Source: Streptomyces sp. NRRL S-340 (GTDB lineage Bacteria; Actinomycetota; Actinomycetes; Streptomycetales; Streptomycetaceae). Taken from it: 64,000 nt of DNA. The notes under the pieces were generated by a model. It was not told the DNA's origin. It did no database searches and worked only from the letters and a program-made list of their open reading frames with translations. Made by a program: the position numbers and the translations under genes. The stretch spans positions 12,131 through 76,130 of the forward strand of contig NZ_JOIY01000038.1 of assembly GCF_000720185.1 (NCBI RefSeq), written 5' to 3'. Positions 56,863 to 63,821 of this stretch are shown one piece after another; the first letter of the stretch is position 1, and every line of letters begins with the position of its first letter.

Positions 56863-57311
56863 ACCTCGACCGCATCATCGTCCCGCTCGATGGCGCGCCG
56901 GGCCGGCTGCTGCCAGCTCCAGCCATGCCGCTTCAGCAACCGCCACGTGCCCTCGACGGTGTAGGAGACGTGGAACAGCCGGCCGATCAACGTCTTGACC
57001 CGCGACAGCGTCCATCGCTGGTCCGCCCAGCCGTGGACCAACGGGCCACGCTCCAACTCCCTCTCGAGCCTGGCGACCTGCGTTTCGCTGAGCCGGGACC
57101 GTCCCAGAGAGCCCTGCGACAGGACCCCGCCCTGGCCGCGCTCGCGCCAGGCCCGGCGCCACCGCTCCACCGACCGCTCGCTCACCCGCAGTGCGGCGGC
57201 GACCTCTCGGTTCTTCTCCCCGGCCTCGAAACGGACGACAGCCTGCAACCGGATCCGCTCCCGCGCGGCCCTCTCGGTGTCGGTCAGCCCACCACCCTGC
57301 GCATATCTCAC
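56772..57311 (-). CDS. IS630 transposase, N-terminal part (orfA)
   Basis: A 179-codon frame with two helix-turn-helix motifs (REVAAALRVSERSVERWRRAWRERG and SYTVEGTWRLLKRHGWSWQQPARRAIERD), the usual N-terminal half of IS630 transposases that binds the element ends. After VWKKETWPRV the frame leaves the family sequence and ends in an unrelated tail (SAVPGSSSRTRPGSR), which shows where the frame changes. It begins ATG at 57311 behind GGAGTGAG. Confidence 0.8.
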   Translation of the reverse strand: MRYAQGGGLTDTERAARERIRLQAVVRFEAGEKNREVAAALRVSERSVERWRRAWRERGQGGVLSQGSLGRSRLSETQVARLERELERGPLVHGWADQRWTLSRVKTLIGRLFHVSYTVEGTWRLLKRHGWSWQQPARRAIERDDDAVEVWKKETWPRVRGPRRSAVPGSSSRTRPGSR

Positions 57312-57620
57312 TCCTGAGGACCTACCGGCGCCAGCAGCCGCTGTCAGGCGAACCCGCCCGACATCACTCGATCAAGTTCAGTTGCGCACGATGTAGTCGA
57401 CCGCGAGTCGGCCCAAGTGGCCCGGCCGGGCCTGGCCGTGGTGGAGGTCGCTGCCGCCGATGACGCGACAGTTTTCGCTGTCCAGGAACTGCTCGCCGGG
57501 CAGTGCGCGGTGACGCCGGCGGCTCGTACGACCCGGGAGCCTGGTGAGTCCGGCGTGCGGCTGCAGTTCTTTGTGGATCTTCAGCAAGACTCCTGACACG
57601 ACGACATCGGGTCAAGCCGC
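57312..57620 (-). other. IS right flank with an unidentified coding fragment
   Basis: A minus-strand frame 57378-57599 (73 codons) reads LPGEQFLDSENCRVIGGSDLHHGQARPG and ends HLGRLAVDYIVRN. It looks protein-like at its C-terminal half but matches no family recognised here, and its N-terminus is not convincing. It is probably the 3' remnant of a gene cut by rearrangement beside the IS630 element. Confidence 0.35.
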
Positions 57621-58160
57621 CTAGGGCACAGCGGTCAGGCCGTCGATGCACTGGCAGTTGAGCGAATCCATGAGTGGGCAAGCCGTCCTCACGGACGGCT
57701 TGCCCAGACTCCCCGGAGACGCGCAGCCAACCGCGACGCCTGAACAGCCCTCGCGTCTTCGGTACCTGCACTTGGGCCTCCGTGCCGGCCGCACCCTGCA
57801 TGACCGGCATGCAGGGTACGAATGATGGAGCTCGTTGGACTTCTCCACCCCGTGCTCAGAGGTGGGACAGACCTGCTCACCGGCCACGGACGGCACTGCG
57901 AGATTGCTCCACAGCACGACGGCGAGTTCGTCCTCCCCCGCGCACGAAGCCACCAGCCTGCGCAGCTCGTCCGCATCGAACAAATCGCACCGCTCGATCA
58001 CTTCGGCCCCTGCCCAGTCCAGCCGAGACGATCCCACAGCTCCGAAGCGCCCCACACTGAGTGCGGCGAACGTGCGGTCCTCCTGGAACGACAGCACCAT
58101 CGCTGCTTCGCCGACGGCATCCAGTAGCGCCGCGACCGCCCCTGGGTGCGTTCCATACAT
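57621..58160 (-). CDS. Hypothetical protein with a Cys/Arg-rich C-terminus, possibly decayed
   Basis: A 179-codon frame. The first 95 residues look genuine: MYGTHPGAVAALLDAVGEAAMVLSFQEDRTF, then FGAVGSSRLDWAGAEVIERCDLFDADELRRLVASCAGEDELAVVLWSNL, a regular alpha/beta pattern with Streptomyces codon use. The remaining part (from about EQVCPTSEHG) is rich in Cys and Arg and runs straight through the hairpin at 57676-57705, so the original 3' end may have been replaced by rearrangement. The ATG at 58160 has only a weak ribosome site. No family was recognised. Confidence 0.45.
   Translation of the reverse strand: MYGTHPGAVAALLDAVGEAAMVLSFQEDRTFAALSVGRFGAVGSSRLDWAGAEVIERCDLFDADELRRLVASCAGEDELAVVLWSNLAVPSVAGEQVCPTSEHGVEKSNELHHSYPACRSCRVRPARRPKCRYRRREGCSGVAVGCASPGSLGKPSVRTACPLMDSLNCQCIDGLTAVP
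57676..57705. terminator. Perfect hairpin inside the decayed region
   Basis: GGGCAAGCCGTCC (57676-57688) and GGACGGCTTGCCC (57693-57705), a 13-bp stem with a TCAC loop. It has terminator form, but the minus-strand hypothetical frame reads through it, which suggests that frame is extended artificially past its old end. Confidence 0.55.
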
Positions 58161-58379
58161 CTTGCCGACGTTCAAAGTGACCCTTACCTGCCTCAACGAT
58201 GTGCCGTGTGCCAGCAGGCTACGTCCCTGCAGACAAGAAAATCGATCACCGCTGTACAGACAGGGACTGAAGAACGAAGAGCAAACCTGAGGAATTTCAC
58301 AGTTCCCCATCACGAAGGATCCGGCGGTGCGGAGAACGCAGTAGCGCGAGCAGCAATCTCTCGGAAGGCTGGAATACCA

Positions 58380-58565
58380 AGGTCGGCAGACTCCTGCTTC
58401 CGGGCGATCTGAGGCGTCGAGTCGGGCTGGCTTCTCTTCGGCGTGGGTCAGGCTGCTCTGCAGCTCGATCTCACCGAGCCATCCTTCCCATTCGGCTTCC
58501 AAGATGCGCGTGATGAGGCTGTCGCGGTTTTCGACAAGCCGGGGACGTTCTGTCGCGTCGTCAGT
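58380..58565 (-). pseudogene. Remnant of a recombinase/integrase C-terminal tail
   Basis: A minus-strand frame reads RLVENRDSLITRILEAEWEGWLGEIE and then THAEEKPARLD, a pattern remembered from the helical C-terminal tails of Streptomyces site-specific recombinases (NRDxLITRIxEAExEGWLGEIEGL...AEDKLAQLD). A stop closes the frame just upstream at 58566-58568, and the family pattern is lost after about 60 codons. The surrounding 58161-58814 has no intact gene. Confidence 0.4.
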
Positions 58566-58814
58566 TCAGAGGGGCCCGTGAGTGGACATGGCGCGGCTGC
58601 GTCCTCGAAGTGGCGCAAGAGGACGCTGGATTGGGAAGATTGCAGCGGACGCGACTCCAGATCGATCTTCGGTCTCAGCAGCCTCGATCATCCGACGTCG
58701 CGTCCGTCGCTTCCACTCGGGTATGCCACCCACGCCACGGGCCAGAGGGCTTTTGTTGCCATGCACCCCGTGGAAGAGAGTCCCGCGGGTGCTGCACCGT
58801 AAGGGTGGGAGAGG

Positions 58815-59552
58815 TCAGCTCTGGGCGGTGGGCCGGACGACGATGTCGTTCACGTCGACCGCTGCAGGCTGTTCGATCGCGAAAGCGATGGCCCGGGCGA
58901 TCGCGTCGGGTGGGATCGCGATGTCGTCCCGCGTCTTCGTGATCTCTGCTCTGACCTGGCTGTTGGTTGACGCCTCGGCGAAGTCGGTCGCAGTCGCACC
59001 AGGTGAGACGGTGGTCACCCGCAAGGAGTCGCCGGCTTCCTGGCGCAGTCCTTCGCAGATGGCCCGGACCGCGAACTTCGTGCCGGCGTAGACGGCCATG
59101 GTCGGCACGATGCGAAACGCGGCCGTGGAGGCGGTGGTGATGAAGTGGCCGGTTCCCTGCGCCCGGAAGACAGGCAGCGCGGCGCCGATCCCGTGCAGCA
59201 CGCCCTTCACGTTGACATCGACCATGTGGTCCCACTCCTCGACGCGCAGATCGTCGAGAGGCGAGATGGTGCCGACTCCGGCATTGCTGACGAGTACGTC
59301 GAGTCGGCCGAAGCACTCACTGGCCAGCGCGACCAGGGCCTGCAGGTCGTCCCGCCGGGTCACGTCGGTGCGGATCTGCACGGCCGTGCCACCTGCTTTC
59401 TCGATCCGGGCCACCAGTTCCGCCAGGCGTTCGGACCGGCGCGCGCCGAGGACGAGTCGCGCGCCGCGTTCGGCGAGCAGCAGCGCGGTCGCTTCGCCGA
59501 TGCCGCTGCTGGCTCCCGTGATCGCCACCACCTTGCCCTTGATTCCGGACAT
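58815..59552 (-). CDS. SDR family oxidoreductase (classical)
   Basis: A 245-residue short-chain dehydrogenase/reductase. The cofactor motif TGASSGIG is at residues 12-19, with Arg residues after the second strand (GARRSERL) favouring NADP(H). NAG is at residues 90-92, and the catalytic triad is Ser142 (TTASTAAF), Tyr155 and Lys159 (YAGTKFAV). The C-terminal segment SPGATATDFAEAS closes the substrate loop. The substrate is unknown. GGAGAGGG precedes the ATG at 59552. It is divergent from an XRE/MmyB regulator, which probably controls it. Confidence 0.92.
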   Translation of the reverse strand: MSGIKGKVVAITGASSGIGEATALLLAERGARLVLGARRSERLAELVARIEKAGGTAVQIRTDVTRRDDLQALVALASECFGRLDVLVSNAGVGTISPLDDLRVEEWDHMVDVNVKGVLHGIGAALPVFRAQGTGHFITTASTAAFRIVPTMAVYAGTKFAVRAICEGLRQEAGDSLRVTTVSPGATATDFAEASTNSQVRAEITKTRDDIAIPPDAIARAIAFAIEQPAAVDVNDIVVRPTAQS

Positions 59553-59725
59553 GCGTTGCCCTCTCCATCTTCGGCACCGGGGCCCGGAGTGCCGAGCGGC
59601 AGCGAGTCCTGGAGGAGCGTCCGCCAAGCCGTTGCGCACTGGGCGTCCGGGTGCCGGTGTGACCGTGTGAGGCCGTCGGTCATGCCGCGGCCCGTGCTCG
59701 CACACCAGTCTCCGATTGGATTAGC

Positions 59726-59736
59726 CTGGTATCCAG
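59726..59736. promoter_or_regulatory. Possible operator between the SDR and XRE genes
   Basis: CTGG-TAT-CCAG is a short perfect inverted repeat in the AT-richer centre of the 220-bp divergent spacer, close to TATTCT (59745-59750), where both promoters should lie. It is a weak candidate for the binding site of the XRE/MmyB regulator. Confidence 0.25.
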
Positions 59737-59772
59737 ACCGTGTTTATTCTGGAACTGAAGGTGCCATCCGCC

Positions 59773-60597
59773 ATGCCCACGCAGCCGGACCAACGCCGCC
59801 AGCTCAGTGAATTCCTGCGCAGCCGGAGAGAGCGCCTGACCCCTGACGAGGTGGGCCTGCCCCAGACCAGCCGCCGCCGGACTCCGGGACTTCGCCGAGA
59901 GGAACTGGCACTGCTGGCCGGGATCAGCGCCACCTGGTACACGTACCTGGAGCAGGGGAGAAAGATCCGCGTCTCCGAACAGGTGCTCAACGCCCTCGCC
60001 GCGGCGCTGCGGCTCGACCGGCACGAGTGCGATCATCTGCTCCAGCTTGCCGGTCACGCGCCTGCGGCCGAAGCCGAGGAACGCGAGCCGCTCCCGGCCG
60101 AGGCGGGTGCGATCCCCCTGTTGCTCCAGCCGAACCCGGCGTACATCATCGGCGGCAACTATGACGTCCTCAGTCACAACCAGGCAGCCCACGAGTTGTT
60201 CCCGAGGCTCATCACGGAGGCGGACCGGCCCGCCAACTTCGCCCGCTGGGTGTTCCTCGAGCCGGTGGCCCGGGACATCCTGGTCGACTGGGAACCCGAA
60301 GCACGCGGACTGCTCGGCCGCCTTCGGACGCTAGCGGCACGCCACTCCGGCGACCCGCGGTACACCCGACTGATCGAGGCCCTGAACGAGGGCAGCCCAG
60401 AGGTGCGGGACTGGTGGCCGCAGTACGAGGTGCAGGTCCGGCACAGCGGTCGCAAACGGCTACGACACCCACGACGGGGAGCGATCGATTATGCGTACAC
60501 CGCTTTCCACCTGGCCGAGCAGCCGGAACAGACGCTGGTCGTCTATGTCGACAGCAGCGAACGGCCCGACGGGAGCGCAACCGTGACCGGCGAATGA
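59773..60597 (+). CDS. XRE-family regulator with MmyB-like ligand-binding domain
   Basis: A 274-residue regulator. The N-terminal helix-turn-helix (about 10-80) shows the classic pattern LSEFLRSRRERLTPDEVGLPQTSRRRTPGLRREELALLAGISATWYTYLEQGRKIRVSEQVLNALAAALRL. The C-terminal MmyB-like domain (about 110-260) contains LLLQPNPAYIIGGNYDVLSHNQAAHELFP, NFARWVFLEPVARDILVDWE and WWPQYEVQVRHSGRKRLRHP. These regulators typically repress or activate a divergent SDR gene, as arranged here, probably in response to a fatty-acid-like ligand. Start 59773 is favoured over 59740. Confidence 0.9.
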   Translation: MPTQPDQRRQLSEFLRSRRERLTPDEVGLPQTSRRRTPGLRREELALLAGISATWYTYLEQGRKIRVSEQVLNALAAALRLDRHECDHLLQLAGHAPAAEAEEREPLPAEAGAIPLLLQPNPAYIIGGNYDVLSHNQAAHELFPRLITEADRPANFARWVFLEPVARDILVDWEPEARGLLGRLRTLAARHSGDPRYTRLIEALNEGSPEVRDWWPQYEVQVRHSGRKRLRHPRRGAIDYAYTAFHLAEQPEQTLVVYVDSSERPDGSATVTGE

Positions 60598-61167
60598 CGG
60601 AGGAGGCCGACGGCAGTACCAGGGCTCACGGTACGGCGGCGCAGGGCCGGCGGCCACGCGCGGGCAACTGCTGAAGATAGGGGACCGTCTCACCACGGGT
60701 GACGCGTGGGGCCCAGCCATTCTTCGATGCGAGCTGCACGCGGTTACTTCTCTGTCGGCTCCGAGGTGGACTTGACCCCGGTTTACGACGAGCCCAGTTC
60801 GTCTCGAACGTCGGCCCAGGTTGCCCCCCGTCTCACCGAACCCGGTGCCCCTGCATCTCGCCATCTGAGAACGCATCAGCCCTGCCGCGGGTGAGGTGAT
60901 CGTGCAGGGCGAAGACCTCGGAGCGTGGACAGGGGCGCAGCGTGCGGGGTGAAAGCGGCTCATGCCCGCACAGCAGTACCTCCTGGAGGCACTGGGACTG
61001 GAACCCGCCCCGCCAGGGCCGAGGCGGCGGCGCGGCCGGCGGGACGGCGGGAGGCTGCGCGCGCGGTGAACCTGGCCGCCGCCCGGCCGTTCCGCTCCTC
61101 AGACGTCACCCTCTGGAAGATCCTTCGCGCCTGACCCGTCGCCCGCCACCGGACCGACACCCTGTCC
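60598..61167. other. Stretch without a credible gene
   Basis: About 570 bp with only short frames of weak coding character. Fragments such as MRAARGYFSVGSEVDLTPVYDE (60727 onward) and MPAQQYLLEALGLEPAP (60961 onward, 35 codons) look like leftovers but match nothing recognised. No promoter, RNA gene or repeat was identified. Confidence 0.5.
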
Positions 61168-61282
61168 CATGAGCAGCGCCCGGTGGTGAAGCCAGGCGAA
61201 CGCGCGCTCGACAACCCAGCGCACCTTGCCCAGTCCGGAGCCGTGGGCGACGCCGCGCCGGGCGATCAGCCAGGAGGGGACG
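61168..61282 (-). pseudogene. IS5-family transposase C-terminal fragment
   Basis: About 38 codons read SWLIARRGVAHGSGLGKVRW followed by VVERAFAWLHH, the conserved segment around the catalytic Glu of IS5-family DDE transposases (IARRG...LG..RW.VERAFAWL). The expected following region (RRLRIR.E...) is absent; sequence after LHH is unrelated. It is an isolated IS stump. Confidence 0.75.
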
Positions 61283-61437
61283 CCCTTTCAGGCCCTGCCT
61301 CGGCGAGTTTTCGATCTGCTCCGGGGCGGACTGGACGCCGTGCTCGGGGTGGCGAACGGTCCAAGCGGTCGTCGCGGGTCGTGCCGGCGCGGCCCGGCAG
61401 GCACCTTCCGTGGCCTGCAGGCAGCGCAACGGGCCGG

Positions 61438-61869
61438 TCAGCTGGATCGGCGCACCGGGGTGACCAGGACCAGGGGGATCTCTCGGGTGGTCGCGGTGCG
61501 GTAGGTCGCGTACGAGGGCATTGCCGCCACCACCGCCGGCCATAGACGGGCGGCCTCGGCCGCCGTGGCGGGGCGGGCGGTCGCCGGCACGGTGGCCTCA
61601 CCGACCTGGAGGGTGACTTCAGGATCGGCCAGCAGGTTCAGGTACCAGGCGGGATGGCGGTCCCCGCCCGCGTTGGACGCCGTCAAGACGTAGGCGTCCT
61701 CGTCGCGCACGTACGTCAACGCCGTCCGGCGCAGCAGGCCGGACCTGCGGCCCCGGGTGGTCAGGAGCAGGTCGGCCATCCCGGGCCGGGGGTGACCGCC
61801 GGTCTCCTCGAAGCGGCGGATGTGATCGGCGACCCAGGGGGTCGGGCTGTCGTGGATCGTGTCGGTCAT
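61438..61869 (-). CDS. Ddn/DUF385-family F420-dependent nitroreductase-like protein
   Basis: A 143-residue split-barrel protein of the deazaflavin (F420)-dependent nitroreductase family. Family cues are MADLLLTTRGRRSGLLRRTALTYVRDEDAYVLTASNAGGDRHPAWYLNLLADPEVTLQVG, with the GRRSG phosphate-binding turn and the HPAWYxNL motif. Such enzymes reduce quinones, nitro-aromatics or other electrophiles with F420H2. Its ATG overlaps the stop of the NmrA-like gene by 4 bp, forming a two-gene operon divergent from an HxlR regulator. Confidence 0.92.
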   Translation of the reverse strand: MTDTIHDSPTPWVADHIRRFEETGGHPRPGMADLLLTTRGRRSGLLRRTALTYVRDEDAYVLTASNAGGDRHPAWYLNLLADPEVTLQVGEATVPATARPATAAEAARLWPAVVAAMPSYATYRTATTREIPLVLVTPVRRSS

Positions 61870-62471
61870 GCGGCGGACACTCCGACGTGGGTGCGGTGCA
61901 GGGTCGGGGCGTCGACCTGGTCGAGCAGGGCACGGGCGAAGTCCGCGGGTGTGATCCGGCTGTCGGCGGCCGCGGGAGCGAGCACGTATCCGCTCGAAGG
62001 TCCGCCCTCGTCGTCGAAATCTCCCGCCGGGCTCATCACCACCCAGTCCAGGGCTTCCGGCGCTGCCGCCCGCAGCTCCTCGGTACCGGCGCCGTGACCG
62101 ACGTAGAACTCCCTCCACTCCTGCGGATAGCCGGGAACATCCATCAGCAGGTCCCCGGTCTCCGTCGGCAGCACAGACGCCAGCCCGACCGACACCAGCC
62201 GCTTCACCGCTGCCGCCGGGAGTCCCACTGCGAGGGCGCGGGCGACGGAAGGGAAAAACTCGTCGGCCGGAACGCCGGGGTCGTACACGGCGACAATCGC
62301 CGCATCGTGACCCTCCGCGAGCCGCGCCACGGTCGCCGCGTCCGTCACCTGCCCGTCAGCCCGTCCGGCCTCCGTGACCTCGTGCCCCCGGCGCCGGGCC
62401 TCCGCCACGGCCGCCCGGCCCACACGGCCACCCGCCCCGAACACGATGATCCTGCTGTTGTTCGTTTCCAT
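61866..62471 (-). CDS. NAD(P)-binding NmrA/atypical SDR-like oxidoreductase
   Basis: A 201-residue protein with an N-terminal Rossmann motif (IIVFGAGGRVGRAAVAEARRRGHEVTEAGR), no classical SDR Tyr-x3-Lys, and the segment VKRLVSVGLAS that replaces it in atypical SDRs. The C-terminus (LDWVVMSPAGDFDDEG, ITPADFARALLDQVD) is typical of the NAD(P)H-binding YwnB/NmrA group. It may sense or reduce a quinone or related compound. First gene of the operon with the F420 enzyme. Confidence 0.88.
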   Translation of the reverse strand: METNNSRIIVFGAGGRVGRAAVAEARRRGHEVTEAGRADGQVTDAATVARLAEGHDAAIVAVYDPGVPADEFFPSVARALAVGLPAAAVKRLVSVGLASVLPTETGDLLMDVPGYPQEWREFYVGHGAGTEELRAAAPEALDWVVMSPAGDFDDEGGPSSGYVLAPAAADSRITPADFARALLDQVDAPTLHRTHVGVSAA

Positions 62472-62495
62472 GGACGAGACAGTAGGACGAGGCCT

Positions 62496-62513
62496 GGTTT
62501 CCGATCGGTTACC
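62496..62513. promoter_or_regulatory. Candidate HxlR operator
   Basis: GGT-TT-CCGATCGG-TT-ACC is an 18-bp near-perfect palindrome (only the two TT pairs do not match) in the 59-bp spacer between the divergent NmrA-like and HxlR genes. Its position overlaps both putative promoters, as expected for autoregulation and control of the operon. Confidence 0.5.
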
Positions 62514-62530
62514 GCCCTACCGTGGGGATC

Positions 62531-62920
62531 ATGACGAAGCCGCACGCCGAACTGCCTCCCCTGGATCCGGAGATGTTCGACCCCGTCTGCCCATCCCCTC
62601 TAGCGCCGTTCCGTGTGGGTGACAAATGGGCGGCGATGATCCTGCGCTGCCTGCAGGACGGCCCACGCCGATTCTCGGAACTCAAGGGCCCGCTGCGTGG
62701 GGTCACCGCCAAATCTCTGAGCCAGTCCCTGCGCAGACTGGAACGGGACGGCTTCGTCGCACGGAAGGCGTACGAGGGCACCAAGCCCCGCGTCGAGTAC
62801 TCCCTGACCTCACTCGGCCGCGGGCTCCTGGGCCCGTTGGACGCGGCGTGCGCATGGACGCGTGAGCACTGGGACGAGCTGATCGACGCACACGAAGCAC
62901 ACCTGCCCCAGGTCGGCTGA
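62531..62920 (+). CDS. HxlR family winged-helix regulator
   Basis: A 129-residue winged helix-turn-helix protein of the HxlR group. Landmarks are CPSPLAPFRVGDKWAAMILRCLQDGPRRFSELKGPLRGVTAKSLSQSLRRLERDGFVARKAYEGTKPRVEYSLTSLGRGLLGPLDAACAW. The Cys near the N-terminus (FDPVCPS) is conserved in redox- or electrophile-sensing members. It probably represses the divergent reductase operon. Start is ATG at 62531; GTG at 62522 in the same frame is possible. Confidence 0.9.
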   Translation: MTKPHAELPPLDPEMFDPVCPSPLAPFRVGDKWAAMILRCLQDGPRRFSELKGPLRGVTAKSLSQSLRRLERDGFVARKAYEGTKPRVEYSLTSLGRGLLGPLDAACAWTREHWDELIDAHEAHLPQVG

Positions 62921-62967
62921 CTTGAGTCGGCTGGGGCGTGTGTCGGAAGTGCTTTAGGTTGGCTGAT

Positions 62968-63489
62968 GTGAGCGCGCGGGGACGGAGTTACCGATATGTC
63001 GGACCGGTGGAGCTGGAGGCTGCGGTCCGGCCTGGCAGCGGCGGGTGCCGGATCAGCTCGGCGGCTGACTTCGATGGCTGGATCACTGAGCGATCGGCGG
63101 CAGAGCTGACCGAGCCGTTCACCTTCGTGGTCGGCACGGATGGTGTGCTTCGGCTGGCGCCGCGGCGAAGCGAGCACGTGGCCTGCGCCGGTGGGGGCAT
63201 GGTTCTGGGTGCTGGCGAGATCAGCTTCGTGCGCGAGGCAGACCGGTGGACGGTGGGTGAGGTCAGCAACCAGTCCACCGGATACTGCCCGGACGTCACC
63301 TCCTGGTCGGCCGTCGCTCATGCTCTGGACGACGTAGAACTTGGGCGGCCCTCCGGCTTCACCCACGAGATGGTGTTCCGGCGATGCCCCGACTGCCAGG
63401 AGCACAACATCGTGCGCGAGGGTGACTTCGTCTGCGTCTTCTGCGGAGGCGATCTTCCGGAGACGTGGAATGTGGATCCCGCCGTATGA
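62968..63489 (+). CDS. Conserved hypothetical protein with C-terminal zinc ribbon
   Basis: A 173-residue soluble protein. The N-terminus reads VSARGRSYRYVGPVELEAAVRPG. The middle contains FTFVVGTDGVLRLAPRRSEHVACAGGGMVLGAGEISFVREADRW and ISNQSTGYCPD-like VSNQSTGYCPDVTSW, a block recalled from a widespread family of uncharacterised bacterial proteins. The C-terminus has a zinc-ribbon pair CPDC...CVFC. The function is unknown. The start is GTG at 62968, just inside the left terminal repeat; an in-frame GTG at 62938 would lie within the repeat itself. Confidence 0.75.
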   Translation: MSARGRSYRYVGPVELEAAVRPGSGGCRISSAADFDGWITERSAAELTEPFTFVVGTDGVLRLAPRRSEHVACAGGGMVLGAGEISFVREADRWTVGEVSNQSTGYCPDVTSWSAVAHALDDVELGRPSGFTHEMVFRRCPDCQEHNIVREGDFVCVFCGGDLPETWNVDPAV

Positions 63490-63499
63490 CGGCCGGGGG

Positions 63500-63704
63500 T
63501 CACAGCCACTCGTTGATGGCTGTGACGAGGACAGTCGCTTCGAAGCGGATCGCGAGCTTGTCGTACCGCGTGGCGACGGCGCGGTGCCTCTTGAGCCCTC
63601 AACTGCCGCCGGGGCCAGACAGCCGGCCGACCCGCCTTCATGCCCTTCGGCAGCAGCGGCTCCAACACCGCCCACTGCGTGTCCGTGAGATCTCCCCGCC
63701 CCAT
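63500..63704 (-). pseudogene. Internally deleted IS5-family transposase
   Basis: The minus strand from 63704 reads MGRGDLTDTQWAVLEPLLPK then GMKAGRP, a standard IS5-family transposase N-terminus. About 100 bases later it reads LKRHRAVATRYDKLAIRFEATVLVTAINEWL and a stop at 63500, the standard C-terminus. The catalytic core between them is missing and the two parts are in different frames. It therefore cannot encode a transposase. Confidence 0.85.
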
Positions 63705-63821
63705 GAACCGAGACCATTCACAGTCCAAAATCCACTTTCGGCACACAGCCTAGGGCTCTGACCACATACGTTCACCGGCTCTGGAGCCGGTCCCTCGATT
63801 GAGCCTGAGTACCCTCGACTC

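Larger units (their letters stand above)
56248..57311 (-). mobile_element. IS630-family insertion sequence, transposase in two frames
   Basis: Two overlapping minus-strand frames together make a full IS630-type (Tc1/mariner-like) transposase. The upstream frame holds the helix-turn-helix half and the downstream frame the DDE half. They overlap by about 90 bases with the second frame at -1 relative to the first, so either programmed frameshifting or a single-base indel separates them. Terminal inverted repeats and a TA target duplication could not be identified with confidence, so the limits given are those of the reading frames. Confidence 0.8.
62931..63753. mobile_element. Degenerate IS-like unit: terminal inverted repeats around a passenger gene and an IS5 fragment
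   Basis: The 21-base ends at 62931-62951 (CTGGGGCGTGTGTCGGAAGTG, on the plus strand) and 63733-63753 (read on the minus strand, CTAGGCTGTGTGCCGAAAGTG) agree at 16 of 21 positions with the core GTGTGYCGRAAGTG. The right end lies 30 bases before the start of an IS5-type transposase remnant, as a genuine IS end should. Between the ends are an intact conserved gene and that remnant. The unit looks like a non-autonomous derivative of an IS5-family element carrying a gene. Target duplication: CTAG at the right, CTGG at the left. Confidence 0.5.

Noticed and set aside
56225..57375. Exact IS630 ends with terminal inverted repeats
   Set aside because: Comparison of both flanks gave only short chance matches; no convincing repeat pair or TA duplication could be fixed by eye.
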